Shown in pieces: positions 1-8,976 of a stretch of DNA of 64,000 nucleotides. The stretch is taken from assembly GCF_900239345.1 (NCBI RefSeq), contig NZ_OESZ01000001.1, positions 434,001 to 498,000 of the forward strand, written 5' to 3'. Position numbers and translations under genes: made by a program. The stretch comes from Tenacibaculum dicentrarchi (GTDB lineage: Bacteria > Bacteroidota > Bacteroidia > Flavobacteriales > Flavobacteriaceae). How positions within the stretch are numbered: the stretch's first letter is position 1; each line of letters starts with the position of its first letter. The notes below the pieces were generated by a model that did no database searches, was not told where the DNA came from, and was given only the letters and a program-made list of their open reading frames with translations.

Positions 1-285
1 ATATTAATGAGTCACGACCCAAGTCATTGGGAAAATAAAGTAAAAAAAGACGTTTTTAATTATCAATTAACATTGAGCGGTCATACGCATGGTTTACAAT
101 TCGGTATTGAAATTCCAGGATGGATTAAGTGGAGCCCATCGCAATATGTGTATAAACAATGGGCTGGTTTGTACCAAGAATTTGGGCGTTATATTAATGT
201 AAATAGAGGATTTGGTTACCATGCTTTTCCAGGAAGAGTAGGAATTTGGCCTGAAATTACGGTTATTGAGTTGAAAAAAGCCTGA
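1..285 (+). CDS. metallophosphoesterase, C-terminal part
   Basis: The reading frame is open from the left edge, so this is the 3' end of a longer gene. The 94 visible residues carry the last metal-binding motif of calcineurin-like phosphoesterases, GHTHG, at about residues 27-31 of the fragment. It is followed by the family's conserved tail with a WAGLY segment, an NRGFG motif and a PGRVG motif near the C-terminus. Proteins of this type are membrane-anchored phosphohydrolases (YkuE/YpbG-like); the substrate cannot be told from this part. The N-terminal metal ligands are outside the window. The ATG at position 7 is an internal methionine, not a start. Confidence 0.85.
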   Translation: MLMSHDPSHWENKVKKDVFNYQLTLSGHTHGLQFGIEIPGWIKWSPSQYVYKQWAGLYQEFGRYINVNRGFGYHAFPGRVGIWPEITVIELKKA

Positions 286-360
286 TTTTGTTGTATATAT
301 CGCAATCTTTTGCTTAAAAAACACTATTTTTAAGAGAAATATATTTAAAAAACTAGATGT

Positions 361-654
361 ATGGCAAAATTTGGCGAAATTATAAGTAACAATAAACCTG
401 TTTTAATTGATTTTTATACTGATTTAAATCCTTTAGATTCTACGGTAGAAATGCTTAGGCATGTTGCTGCCGCTTTAGGCGATAAGGCAAAAGTAATTAA
501 AATTGATATTAAAGATAACGAAATACTAGCTAAAGCTTTAAGTATTAGAGGGAATCCTACTTTTATAATTTATAAAGAAGGTGTAATGAAGTGGCGAAAA
601 ACAGGCGTTCAAGACGCAAATACTTTAATCGGTTTGGTGAAGAAATATTTGTAA
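361..654 (+). CDS. thioredoxin-fold protein lacking the CxxC motif
   Basis: This 97-residue protein has the thioredoxin fold pattern: a hydrophobic strand VLIDFYTD near residue 14-21, a helix, the strand AKVIKIDI, and the cis-proline region RGNPTFIIYKEG near residues 63-74. At the place where thioredoxins have WCxxC, this protein has NPLDS, so it has no redox cysteines and cannot act as a disulfide reductase. It may be a binding or chaperone-like member of the family. The upstream TATATTTA-like box near 340 resembles the Bacteroidota -7 element with one mismatch. Confidence 0.85.
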   Translation: MAKFGEIISNNKPVLIDFYTDLNPLDSTVEMLRHVAAALGDKAKVIKIDIKDNEILAKALSIRGNPTFIIYKEGVMKWRKTGVQDANTLIGLVKKYL

Positions 655-681
655 AAAAGTATTTTACCTTGTCTTTTCTAT

Positions 682-726
682 TAAAAAAAAACCGCATTAC
701 TTAATGTATTATCATTAGTAATGCGG
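682..726 (-). terminator. terminator of the DUF2723 gene
   Basis: CCGCATTAC (692-700) pairs with GTAATGCGG (718-726), with further pairing toward the loop. On the minus strand the stem is followed by a run of T (plus-strand A tract 682-691), which is the form of a Rho-independent terminator for the gene ending at 757. Confidence 0.8.
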
Positions 727-756
727 GAAGTTCTATTGCTTTTAAAATACTTAAAA

Positions 757-3700
757 TTAAGGTTTAATAGTATCTAATTCTCGAACAGGTTGTTGCGGTT
801 CATTAGCCATTAAATGTTTAAATAAATTGGCATGATTCAAATAGGCTTCAAAGGCTTTTTTACCGTATTCCATATCATTATCATATTTTGTAATTTGTTG
901 AATTAAATTTTGATACATGTATAAACTTGTTTCTAAATTATCAATAATTAAATCAACATCTTGGTCTTTAAAAGTACTGTAATATTTTAATTTTTGTTGA
1001 AAAACATCAATTAAAGTTTCTACGGTTTCATGTGCTTTTTCAATATCGCCCATGCGGTAATATAATTCAGGGTATTCTAAAGAAACACTATAGTGTTCAA
1101 ATTGTTTAATTGGCAATTTATATAGGGATAAATCTAACACATCTTTTGCATTTACCGAATCACCTTCTTTTAAATATTCTTCGGATAAACGCATTAAATT
1201 ATTACGGATAGAAATTGCGTTGCGCTTAGATTGCTCATCTAAATAAATTTTACCATTGTTGATGGTTTTCCAATTCCATTTTTTAACGTTATCGTACATT
1301 TTTTTAGTGTCGATACGCCCCATAGAAAACATTGATTTTCCTTTGTTTGAGGTTTTAATAGGCACAAATTTATACGACATTCCGTCTAATTGTAAATAAT
1401 CTTTTAACCAAATATATTCTTCATCGGCATTGGCACCTCCTGTAAAATAAATAGGACGTTTCCATTCGAAATTATTTAAAATATCGAGCATTAAAATTCG
1501 ATTTTTGGTTAAACCTTGCTCGCTAACAGTAATATCGATATAGTCTAAAATTTTATCGGCATCTTTTTGTGCTACCAATCCTGTTTTTAAAACATTGGCT
1601 TTATTTACAGGAATTCGAATATGATTTGTAGGATAAAACTTTTCTCTAACATCATTTTCTTCATCAATATAATAGGTTTGGTCATTATCACTTTCAATCC
1701 ATCGCATAAAATTATTTATAGACATTATAGAGTCTTTAAATCGTGGATGTGCAATATGATACGCCATATCTAAGGTTCCGTATTTATATTGTTCGTGTGT
1801 TAATTGCGACGGAATAGGTTCAGCTTGGTATGTTTTCTTTTTCATTTGGTCGATATACCAAGCAGTTTGAAAAAGACTCGTATTTACAATTTTAATATCC
1901 TGACGAACACCCTCGACCTGTTGCATGTACCAAAGTGGAAAGGTATCATTATCGCCAATGGTAAAAATTATCGCATTTGGATCGCAACTCTCTAAATAGG
2001 TTTGTGCATTTAATTGTGCTATAAAACGGTCGCCTCTATCGTGGTCATCCCAATTTTGAACGCCCATTAATACAGGAACAGCCAATAATGAAACTGCCGA
2101 TACTCCAATAGCAACGGTTCTTTTGTTAGCATAATTTTTTAAATAATCATACAAAGCAAAAACACCAAAACCAATCCAAATTGCAAATACATAAAACGAA
2201 CCAACTACGGCATAATCACGTTCACGAGGTTCAAAAGGTCTTGGGTTGGTGTAAAATATAATAGCAAAACCAGTAAAAGCAAAGAATAGGGCAAGGGTAT
2301 ATAAATTGTTTTTATCTTTTTTAGATTGATAAATTAATCCGATTAATCCTAAAATTAAAGGCAAGAAAAAGTATTTATTACGTCCTTTATTATTTTTGAT
2401 GTCGTCAGGTAAGTTTTGTTGAGAACCTAAACGGATTTCATCAATAAAATCGATACCGCTTAACCAGTTTCCGTTTTCAATATCTAAATGTCCTTGTGCA
2501 TCGTTTTGTCTTCCCACAAAATTCCACATAAAATAACGCCCATACATGTATCCAAATTGATAATCAATCATGAATTTCATGTTCTCTAAAAACGTAGGTC
2601 TTCTTTTACTTCGAGCCGGGATTCCTGCAATTCGTTTGTAATGTTGTTCTGAAGCAGGGTTTACCATTCTTGGAATAAATCCTTTGTGTTTGCTCGAATA
2701 ATTAGGAACTATATTTTTGTATTTATTTACAATAATATATTTTCCGTTTTTCTTTTCGTATTTCGGTTTATCATCCTTAAAAGGTTGCTCAGCATCCTGT
2801 GTTCTATCATGTGCAACTGAATAATAATTATCATAAAAAACATTAGCATCACCATATTGTTCACGGTTGTAATAGGCTAATAATTCACGAGCACTCGACG
2901 GATTATTTTCGTTAATAACAGTGTCGGCATTGGCACGAATAGGCAACATCAACCAAGATGAAAAACCAATCATAATAAAGAGTACTGACAATACCAAAGT
3001 ATTTGCCATTACTAGGTTTTTTTTGCGGGTAAAACTTAATCCGAAGTAAAATAACCCGATTAAAATAATTCCAGCAATAATAGTTCCTGTGTTGTATGGT
3101 AAGCCTATTTCATTGATAAAAAATAATTCTGAAACACTAAAGAATTTAAGGGTAAACGGAAACAAAAATTTAAAAACAAAAGCTAAAACTAATATGGAAA
3201 TTAAAGTAGCAACTGCGGTTGTTTTTAGGGTGATATTTTTATAGGTTTTGAAGAAATATAACATCACAATTGAAGGAATAACTAAGAGCGATAAAATATG
3301 AACTCCAAACGATAATCCAACTACAAAACTAATAATTACGAGCCATTTGTGTCCTCTTGGAGTATTTATTTCGTCTTCCCAACGTAGTCCTAACCAAAAT
3401 AATAACGCCATTAAAAATGACGACATTGCATATACTTCACCTTCTACGGCACTAAACCAAAAACTATCTGAAAAAGTATAGGCTAATGCACCAACTAATC
3501 CACTACCTAAAACGGCGATGGCTTCATTTTTATTGAATTTACCATTTTTGATAGCCATTTTTTTAGCCAAATTGGTAATGGTCCAAAACATAAATAAAAT
3601 AGTAAAAGCGCTGGCTAAGCCTGACATGAAATTTACCATTTTAGCCCATTGACTAGGGTCGTTACTAAACATAGCGAAAAAAGCACCTAACATTTGAAAC

Positions 3701-3873
3701 AAAGGCGCTCCTGGTGGATGCCCAACTTCTAGCTTAACAGCGGTAGAAATATATTCGCCACAATCCCACGAACTAACGGTTGGCTCTAGAGTTAATGTGT
3801 AGGTTATTAGCGCTACAGCAAATGAAAACCACCCTAAAAGAGTGTTCCATTTTTTATAATTAAAATTGTTCAT
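757..3873 (-). CDS. DUF2723 family membrane protein (GT117-like)
   Basis: This 1038-residue protein is the large Bacteroidota DUF2723 family. The first two thirds contain about a dozen hydrophobic segments. The N-terminal signature WDCGEY followed by GHPPGAP (about residues 36-56) sits in the first loop and resembles the acidic first-loop site of PMT/ArnT-type GT-C glycosyltransferases. The C-terminal third is soluble, with repeated helical segments resembling TPRs (YPELYYRMGDIEKA near residue 950). Family knowledge places it in the inner membrane as a lipid-linked sugar transferase, CAZy GT117; the acceptor is unknown, so the glycosyltransferase role is inference. A TACTTTCG box just upstream of the start resembles a -7 promoter element. 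Confidence 0.88.
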   Translation of the reverse strand: MNNFNYKKWNTLLGWFSFAVALITYTLTLEPTVSSWDCGEYISTAVKLEVGHPPGAPLFQMLGAFFAMFSNDPSQWAKMVNFMSGLASAFTILFMFWTITNLAKKMAIKNGKFNKNEAIAVLGSGLVGALAYTFSDSFWFSAVEGEVYAMSSFLMALLFWLGLRWEDEINTPRGHKWLVIISFVVGLSFGVHILSLLVIPSIVMLYFFKTYKNITLKTTAVATLISILVLAFVFKFLFPFTLKFFSVSELFFINEIGLPYNTGTIIAGIILIGLFYFGLSFTRKKNLVMANTLVLSVLFIMIGFSSWLMLPIRANADTVINENNPSSARELLAYYNREQYGDANVFYDNYYSVAHDRTQDAEQPFKDDKPKYEKKNGKYIIVNKYKNIVPNYSSKHKGFIPRMVNPASEQHYKRIAGIPARSKRRPTFLENMKFMIDYQFGYMYGRYFMWNFVGRQNDAQGHLDIENGNWLSGIDFIDEIRLGSQQNLPDDIKNNKGRNKYFFLPLILGLIGLIYQSKKDKNNLYTLALFFAFTGFAIIFYTNPRPFEPRERDYAVVGSFYVFAIWIGFGVFALYDYLKNYANKRTVAIGVSAVSLLAVPVLMGVQNWDDHDRGDRFIAQLNAQTYLESCDPNAIIFTIGDNDTFPLWYMQQVEGVRQDIKIVNTSLFQTAWYIDQMKKKTYQAEPIPSQLTHEQYKYGTLDMAYHIAHPRFKDSIMSINNFMRWIESDNDQTYYIDEENDVREKFYPTNHIRIPVNKANVLKTGLVAQKDADKILDYIDITVSEQGLTKNRILMLDILNNFEWKRPIYFTGGANADEEYIWLKDYLQLDGMSYKFVPIKTSNKGKSMFSMGRIDTKKMYDNVKKWNWKTINNGKIYLDEQSKRNAISIRNNLMRLSEEYLKEGDSVNAKDVLDLSLYKLPIKQFEHYSVSLEYPELYYRMGDIEKAHETVETLIDVFQQKLKYYSTFKDQDVDLIIDNLETSLYMYQNLIQQITKYDNDMEYGKKAFEAYLNHANLFKHLMANEPQQPVRELDTIKP

Positions 3874-4006
3874 AGTTTTTATATAGTAAAATACGAAAGT
3901 ATTAATAACTGTTCATTTTTTATTGAAAACAAAAATATAATTTTAAGGAATTTAAGCAAATAGTAGGCTACATAAAAAGATGTTAAAATAAAAAAGTAAA
4001 AAAAAA

Positions 4007-4036
4007 TTGTGAATATAAAACTTTATGCTATATTTG
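4007..4036 (+). promoter_or_regulatory. promoter of first tRNA-Gln
   Basis: TTG at 4007-4009, 19 nt, then TATATTTG at 4029-4036 fit the Bacteroidota sigma-ABfr consensus (TTG, 17-23 nt, TAnnTTTG). The tRNA begins 18 nt downstream. Confidence 0.8.
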
Positions 4037-4053
4037 CACCCGAAATAAGTAAT

Positions 4054-4125
4054 TGGCCTATGGTGTAATTGGTAACACACCGGTTTTTGGTACCGACATT
4101 CAAGGTTCGAGTCCTTGTAGGCCAA
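4054..4125 (+). tRNA. tRNA-Gln (TTG)
   Basis: A full cloverleaf can be drawn: acceptor TGGCCTA with TAGGCCA, D stem GTGT/ACAC, an anticodon stem CGGT/ACCG with loop TTTTGGT giving anticodon TTG, and T stem CAAGG/CCTTG with loop TTCGAGT. The discriminator base is A and no CCA is encoded. A second identical gene follows 80 bp downstream. Confidence 0.95.
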
Positions 4126-4185
4126 CTTAGTAATTTTAAAACTTTAAGTTAGCTTTAAAAATTACTGAAATATGAAAAATATTTT

Positions 4186-4193
4186 TATATTTG
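4186..4193 (+). promoter_or_regulatory. -7 element of second tRNA-Gln
   Basis: TATATTTG lies 12 nt before the second tRNA-Gln, the same arrangement as for the first copy. Each tRNA therefore seems to have its own promoter rather than being one transcript. Confidence 0.65.
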
Positions 4194-4205
4194 CAACTTA
4201 TTAAC

Positions 4206-4277
4206 TGGCCTATGGTGTAATTGGTAACACACCGGTTTTTGGTACCGACATTCAAGGTTCGAGTCCTTGTAGGCCAA
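4206..4277 (+). tRNA. tRNA-Gln (TTG), second copy
   Basis: The 72-nt gene is identical in sequence to the copy at 4054-4125, with the same cloverleaf and anticodon TTG. The 80-bp spacer differs from the region upstream of the first copy apart from the promoter box, so the pair arose by a duplication limited to the gene and its close surroundings or is maintained by gene conversion. Confidence 0.95.
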
Positions 4278-4319
4278 CAAAAGCTTCATAATCGTTAAGA
4301 TTATGAAGCTTTCTTGGTT

Positions 4320-4670
4320 TTATGAATTTAATTCTTTTTTTACCACTTCAATTACTTTTTTACTATTTCCGATAAATATTTTATCTTCCAAAATAAAAAC
4401 AGGGCGCTTTAAAAAAGTGTATTCTTCTAAAATAAAATCACGATATTCAGCTTCTGTAATATCTTTATTCTTTAAATCTTTTTCTTTGTACAATCTTGCA
4501 CGTTTATTGAATAAACTTTCATAACTGTCGGTTAATTTTCGCATTTCTTCTAATTGGCTAACAGTAACGTTATTGGTTTTTATTTCTTGCTTTTCAAATC
4601 CCTTAATGTTCACATCTTTTAAAATGCGTTTGCAAGTGTCACAAGTTTGTAAAAAATATACTTTCTTCAT
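4320..4670 (-). CDS. ArsC/Spx-family protein
   Basis: This 116-residue protein has the small thioredoxin-like ArsC fold: MKKVYFLQTCDTCKRIL at the N-terminus, a helical middle, and the family motif FLKRPVFILEDKIFIG near residues 86-101, where the conserved arginine that binds oxyanion in ArsC lies. The active-site region is CDTCKR, a CxxC as in Spx rather than the CxxxR loop of true arsenate reductases. It could therefore be a redox protein or a regulator of the Spx/MgsR type. There is no ars gene nearby. It converges with the tRNA genes. Confidence 0.75.
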   Translation of the reverse strand: MKKVYFLQTCDTCKRILKDVNIKGFEKQEIKTNNVTVSQLEEMRKLTDSYESLFNKRARLYKEKDLKNKDITEAEYRDFILEEYTFLKRPVFILEDKIFIGNSKKVIEVVKKELNS

Positions 4671-4690
4671 CGTTTGACTGGTTTAATAAT

Positions 4691-4698
4691 TATCTTTG
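4691..4698 (+). promoter_or_regulatory. -7 element of DinB-like gene
   Basis: TATCTTTG matches TAnnTTTG exactly. Its position within an upstream TTG-initiated reading frame indicates that the real start is the ATG at 4723, about 20 nt downstream of the predicted transcription start. Confidence 0.65.
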
Positions 4699-4722
4699 AA
4701 TTCCGCTAAAATAGGTAGAATA

Positions 4723-5178
4723 ATGAACACGCAATTTGAAATTTTAAGAAAATCAAGAGGAATAGTTTTAAAAAAAACAGAAAACTTATCGATAGAGCAA
4801 TTACATAAAATTCCTGAAGGATTTACAAATAATATAGCTTGGAACCTTGCTCATTTAGTAGTAACTCAACAGTTATTACAGTATAAATTATCAGGATTAA
4901 ATTGCTTGGTTTCTGATGAATTAATTGAAAATTATAAAAAAGGAACAGTTCCTACAGAAACATTTTCGGAAGAAGAGCTGGAGGAAGTAAAAGAGTTGTT
5001 TATCGGCTTACCTGATACCTTACAAGAAGATTTTGAGGCAGGTATTTTTACAGAATATACAGCTTATGAAACAAGTACAGGTTTTACAATAGATTCTATA
5101 GAATCGGCAATAGCTTTTAATAACTTACATGAAGGTATTCATTTAGGTGTTATTTTGGCTTTAGTAAAGTTAGTTTAA
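4723..5178 (+). CDS. DinB/YfiT-like family protein
   Basis: The 151-residue protein belongs to the DinB four-helix superfamily. The first helix is followed by NNIAWNLAHLVVTQQL (about residues 37-52), the histidine-containing helix typical of the family, and the last helix carries LHEGIHLGVILAL near the C-terminus, giving the second histidine pair. These histidines usually bind a divalent metal in thiol-transferase or damage-inducible proteins. The actual substrate is unknown. The start at 4723 was preferred over TTG at 4696 because the -7 promoter box overlaps the latter. Confidence 0.8.
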   Translation: MNTQFEILRKSRGIVLKKTENLSIEQLHKIPEGFTNNIAWNLAHLVVTQQLLQYKLSGLNCLVSDELIENYKKGTVPTETFSEEELEEVKELFIGLPDTLQEDFEAGIFTEYTAYETSTGFTIDSIESAIAFNNLHEGIHLGVILALVKLV

Positions 5179-5186
5179 ATTATAAA

Positions 5187-5219
5187 AAAACTCCAAAGTA
5201 ATTATTACTTTGGAGTTTT
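5187..5219. terminator. bidirectional terminator
   Basis: A perfect 16-bp stem, AAAACTCCAAAGTAAT and its complement with a one-base apparent loop, lies between the convergent DinB-like and sod genes. It has A and T runs on both sides and can serve both. Confidence 0.8.
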
Positions 5220-5246
5220 ATATTCTTTAAAAAAATTGCTTAAAGA

Positions 5247-5855
5247 TTATTTAGCTTCAGCAAATCTTCTTTCTACTTCGTTCCAGTTGATTACTTTAAA
5301 GAAAGCATCAATATAATCAGGACGACGGTTTTGGTAGTTTAAGTAGTATGCATGTTCCCAAACATCTAATCCTAAAATAGGAGTTCCTTCACAAGCAACA
5401 CCAGGCATTAATGGATTGTCTTGGTTTGGAGTAGAACAAACTTCAATTTCTCCACCTTTTTTAACACATAACCAAGCCCATCCTGAACCAAATTGAGTTG
5501 CAGCAGCCTTAGAAAAAGCTTCAATAAAAGCTTCTTTTGAACCAAATTTAGCTTCAATAGCATCTTTTAATTCTCCAGATAAGTAACCTCTATCTTCAGG
5601 GTTCATTACTGTCCAGAATAAAGAGTGATTAAAAAAACCACCACCGTTATTACGAACAGCTCCGTTACTCATGTCTAAATTAGCAAGAATATCTTCAATA
5701 GATTTTCCTTCTAAATCAGTACCCGCAATTGCTGCATTTAATTTAGATGTATATCCGTTATGGTGTTTACTATGGTGAATCTCCATAGTTCTTGCATCAA
5801 TATTTGGTTCTAATGCATCGTAAGCATATCCTAATTCAGGTAATTCAAAAGCCAT
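5247..5855 (-). CDS. sodA: superoxide dismutase, Fe/Mn family
   Basis: The 202-residue protein dismutates superoxide to oxygen and hydrogen peroxide in the cytoplasm; there is no signal peptide. The four metal ligands are visible: His27, His77 (in [10 protein letters not shown]), Asp164 and His168 (in DVWEHAYY). Metal preference residues look like the Mn or cambialistic type: Gly in the GGG stretch before FFNH and Gln145 in the NQDNP loop, instead of the Gln/Ala pair of strict Fe enzymes. The length is typical. Many relatives are named sodB, so the symbol rests on these residues. Confidence 0.93.
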   Translation of the reverse strand: MAFELPELGYAYDALEPNIDARTMEIHHSKHHNGYTSKLNAAIAGTDLEGKSIEDILANLDMSNGAVRNNGGGFFNHSLFWTVMNPEDRGYLSGELKDAIEAKFGSKEAFIEAFSKAAATQFGSGWAWLCVKKGGEIEVCSTPNQDNPLMPGVACEGTPILGLDVWEHAYYLNYQNRRPDYIDAFFKVINWNEVERRFAEAK

Positions 5856-5909
5856 AATTATTTATTTTTAAGTGAGTTAATTTTTTGTTTTAATAAATGT
5901 AAATTTAAT

Positions 5910-5944
5910 TCAAAAAAATAAGGCAAACAACTGTTTGCCTTATT
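5910..5944 (-). terminator. terminator of fbp
   Basis: AATAAGGCAAAC (5917-5928) pairs with GTTTGCCTTATT (5933-5944), loop of four. On the minus strand a T run follows, so it ends the fbp transcript. Confidence 0.8.
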
Positions 5945-5978
5945 CTAAATTTATAGAACTATAAATAATTGTTATTAT

Positions 5979-7013
5979 TTAATATATAGGTTTTTCATCC
6001 GAAGAAAATTCTCCCATAAATTCTTCTGCTTTTTCTACCATTTGCTTACTTCCACAGAAAAAAGGTACACGTTGGTGTAATTCTGATGGCGCAATATCCA
6101 TAATTCTTGTAAAACCATCGGTTGCTTTACCACCTGCTTGTTCACAAATAAAAGCCATTGGGTTACATTCGTATAATAAACGTAATTTTCCGTTAGGGCT
6201 AATAGTGGTTGATGGATAAATATAAATTCCTCCTTTAATCATATTTCTATGAAAATCGGTTACTAATGAGCCAACATAACGTGCTGTATAAGGTCGGTTA
6301 TCTGCTTTGTTTAAATCTTTACAATGTACTAAAAAGCGCTTCATTCCTTCTTGAAAATACGTAAAATAGCCCTCACTTACAGAGTATATTTTACCAATGT
6401 CAGGAAACTTCATGTTTGGGTGCGATAGGTAAAAAGTACCAATTGCAGGGTTTAGTGTAAATCCGTTTACGCCATTTCCTGTAGTAAAAACTAACATGGT
6501 TGAAGTTCCGTAAGCAACATAACCAGCTGCTACTTGTTCGCTTCCTTTTTGTAAGAAGTCTTCTTTTGTTACAGGAGTTCCTACAGGAGAAACTCGTCTG
6601 TAAATAGAAAAAATAGTTCCTACAGATATATTTACATCAATATTTGACGAACCGTCTAAAGGGTCCATTAATAAGACATATTTATTTTCGTTTGTTTTAT
6701 TTTTTCCTTCAACAATTACAAAATCATCTTCTTCTTCACTAGCAATACCACAAACAATTTCACGGTTTATAAGTGTTTGTTTAAAAAGATCGTTTGCTAA
6801 GATATCTAGTTTTTGTTGTGTTTCTCCTTGTACGTTGATATCGCCAGAAGCACCTGTAATATCTACTAAACCAGCTTTTCTAATTTCATGATTTACTACT
6901 TTTGCAGCTAAACGAATTGAGTTGATTAAACGAGATAACTCACCCGTAGAGTATTTAAAATCTTTCTGATATCCAATAATAAACTCTCCTAGAGTCATGT
7001 GCTTGTTGTTCAT
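5979..7013 (-). CDS. fbp: class I fructose-1,6-bisphosphatase
   Basis: The 344-residue protein hydrolyses fructose 1,6-bisphosphate to fructose 6-phosphate, the committed step of gluconeogenesis, in the cytoplasm. The metal-binding motif [10 protein letters not shown] is present near residue 117, followed by the [11 protein letters not shown] strand. The C-terminal substrate-binding motif [15 protein letters not shown] also matches class I enzymes, as does the length. The gene stands alone with its own terminator. A CATCTTTG box upstream of the start differs from the -7 consensus at one base. Confidence 0.95.
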   Translation of the reverse strand: MNNKHMTLGEFIIGYQKDFKYSTGELSRLINSIRLAAKVVNHEIRKAGLVDITGASGDINVQGETQQKLDILANDLFKQTLINREIVCGIASEEEDDFVIVEGKNKTNENKYVLLMDPLDGSSNIDVNISVGTIFSIYRRVSPVGTPVTKEDFLQKGSEQVAAGYVAYGTSTMLVFTTGNGVNGFTLNPAIGTFYLSHPNMKFPDIGKIYSVSEGYFTYFQEGMKRFLVHCKDLNKADNRPYTARYVGSLVTDFHRNMIKGGIYIYPSTTISPNGKLRLLYECNPMAFICEQAGGKATDGFTRIMDIAPSELHQRVPFFCGSKQMVEKAEEFMGEFSSDEKPIY

Positions 7014-7173
7014 GTCAAATTTTTGTGTGGTTTACAAAGATGCCAACTTTTTTGCGCTTTTACAATGTTTTTATTTGTTAAAAATTTTTAACAAATAGAA
7101 ACGATGTGTTTTAAATTTCTATTTGTTTTTTAGCAAGATATATTAAGAATTATCTTTACACAAAATTTTTAGA

Positions 7174-7659
7174 ATGAGTTTTATAATTAGAGAAGGAGAA
7201 AAAAAAGATGCACAATCAATATTAAATTTAATTATTGAATTAGCTGTTTTTGAAAAAGAACCAAATGCTGTTGAAATTAATCTTGACACTTTAATTGCCG
7301 ATGGTTTTTCTAAAAACCCGAAGTTTAAAACCTTTGTAGCTCAGGATATTGATGGAACAATTATAGGGATGACACTTTTTTATGAACGATATTCTACTTG
7401 GAAAGGAAAAACAATTCATTTAGAAGATTTAATGGTTACTCAAGCAAAAAGAGGCATTGGTGCAGGTAAAAAATTATACGGTTCTGTGATGAATTATGCA
7501 CAAAAAAATGGTTTTAAAAGAGTTGCTTGGGAAGTATTAGATTGGAATACAAATGCCATCGATTTTTATAAAAAAACAGGAGCAACTGTTTATAATCAGT
7601 GGCGAGTTTGTCAAATGGGAGAACAGCATTTAATACAATTTTGTAATGAGAATATTTAA
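7174..7659 (+). CDS. GNAT family N-acetyltransferase
   Basis: This 161-residue protein is a single GNAT domain. Strand beta 4 and the acetyl-CoA pyrophosphate loop are seen as LEDLMVTQAKRGIGAGKKL (about residues 86-104; the loop is RGIGAGK). The C-terminal part NTNAIDFYKKTGA fits the family's last helix. It resembles the spermidine/diamine acetyltransferase group, but the acceptor cannot be read from sequence. Its last 14 nt overlap the aspartate kinase start, so the two are translationally coupled. A TATCTTTA box at about 7150 is a near match to the -7 element. Confidence 0.88.
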   Translation: MSFIIREGEKKDAQSILNLIIELAVFEKEPNAVEINLDTLIADGFSKNPKFKTFVAQDIDGTIIGMTLFYERYSTWKGKTIHLEDLMVTQAKRGIGAGKKLYGSVMNYAQKNGFKRVAWEVLDWNTNAIDFYKKTGATVYNQWRVCQMGEQHLIQFCNENI

Positions 7660-8920
7660 GTTTGGAGGCGCATCAGTAAAAGATGCTAACGCTGTAAAAA
7701 ACGTAGCAAACGTGTTACAGCACGAAGGTACAGAAAATGTTTTGGTAGTAATTTCGGCAATGGGAAAAATGACCAATGCTTTTGAAGAAATTATCAATGC
7801 TTATTTTTATAAAAAAGATAATTTAAAAGAAGCGATTTGTTTTGTTGAAAATTTTCATCAAAAAATAGTAACCGATTTATTTGACAAAAAGCATCCTGTT
7901 TTTAATAAAGTAAACCATTTATTAGGTGAATTAAGTGGTTTTATGGTTCAAAATACTTCGGATGATTATGATTATGTCTACGACCAAATTGTTGGTTTTG
8001 GCGAGTTGTTATCGACGATTATTGTGAGTGCTTATTTATCTGAAATTGGCATAGAAAACAAGTGGATAGACGTTAGAAACTGCATTAAAACGGATGTCAA
8101 TTATAGAGATGCAAAAATTGATTGGAAGCTAACTGAAGCGCAAATAAATACGTATATTGTTAAAAAAACCTTAAATATTACCCAAGGTTTTTTAGGAAGT
8201 ACATCACTTAAAACAGTTAAAAACAAGCAAAATACGCCTATAACAACAACCCTAGGAAGAGAAGGTTCTGATTACACAGCAGGTATTTTTGCTTATTGTT
8301 TAAATGCCAAAAGTGTAACTATTTGGAAAGATGTTACAGGAGTTTTAAACGCCGATCCTCGGGTGTTTACACAAACGGAATTGCTACACGAAATTTCTTA
8401 TACCGAAGCTATTGAAATGGCTTTTTATGGAGCGTCTGTAATTCATCCAAAAACGATTCAACCTTTAGAGAAAAAAAATATCCCACTTTTTGTGCGTTCT
8501 TTCGATGATTTATCAAACAAAGGAACTTGTGTAGGAAAAGGCACTAAAATTAATCCTGAAGTACCGTGTTTTATAGTAAAAAAACATCAAATTTTGATTT
8601 CAATTTCGGCTAAAGATTTTTCTTTTATGGTAGAAAGCAATATCAGTGCTGTTTTTGAGAAATTACATAAATATAAATTAAAGGTAAATTTAATTCAAAA
8701 TTCAGCCATTAGTTTTTCGGTTTGTGTAGATGATAAATATGATTTATTCGACGCTTTTTATACCGATTTAAAATCAGATTTTAAAATAAAAACTTACAAA
8801 GAAGTTACACTTTATACTATTCGTCATTTTGATGAAAAAGCGCTTGAAAAAATACGTAAAAAAGGAAAGTCAATTATAAGTCAAATTAATACAGAAACAG
8901 CGCAGTTGGTTATACAATAA
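7646..8920 (+). CDS. lysC: aspartate kinase
   Basis: The 424-residue enzyme phosphorylates aspartate, the first step toward lysine, threonine and methionine. The N-terminal kinase motif is KFGGASVKD at residues 5-13. The aspartate/ATP-binding part TTLGREGSDYTAG lies near residues 200-212, and TIWKDVTGVLNADPR follows. The last 130 residues match the ACT regulatory region. There is no homoserine dehydrogenase domain, so it is monofunctional. The start overlaps the upstream GNAT gene by 14 nt, which is unusual for a biosynthetic kinase and suggests co-translation. Confidence 0.9.
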   Translation: MRIFKFGGASVKDANAVKNVANVLQHEGTENVLVVISAMGKMTNAFEEIINAYFYKKDNLKEAICFVENFHQKIVTDLFDKKHPVFNKVNHLLGELSGFMVQNTSDDYDYVYDQIVGFGELLSTIIVSAYLSEIGIENKWIDVRNCIKTDVNYRDAKIDWKLTEAQINTYIVKKTLNITQGFLGSTSLKTVKNKQNTPITTTLGREGSDYTAGIFAYCLNAKSVTIWKDVTGVLNADPRVFTQTELLHEISYTEAIEMAFYGASVIHPKTIQPLEKKNIPLFVRSFDDLSNKGTCVGKGTKINPEVPCFIVKKHQILISISAKDFSFMVESNISAVFEKLHKYKLKVNLIQNSAISFSVCVDDKYDLFDAFYTDLKSDFKIKTYKEVTLYTIRHFDEKALEKIRKKGKSIISQINTETAQLVIQ

Positions 8921-8946
8921 AAAATTATAGTCTCGCAAAATTCAGT

Positions 8947-8954
8947 TATATTTG
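8947..8954 (+). promoter_or_regulatory. -7 element of OlsF-like gene
   Basis: TATATTTG, an exact TAnnTTTG match, ends 22 nt before the ATG at 8977. Confidence 0.65.
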
Positions 8955-8976
8955 CATTTATGCCAAATTTGAATTA

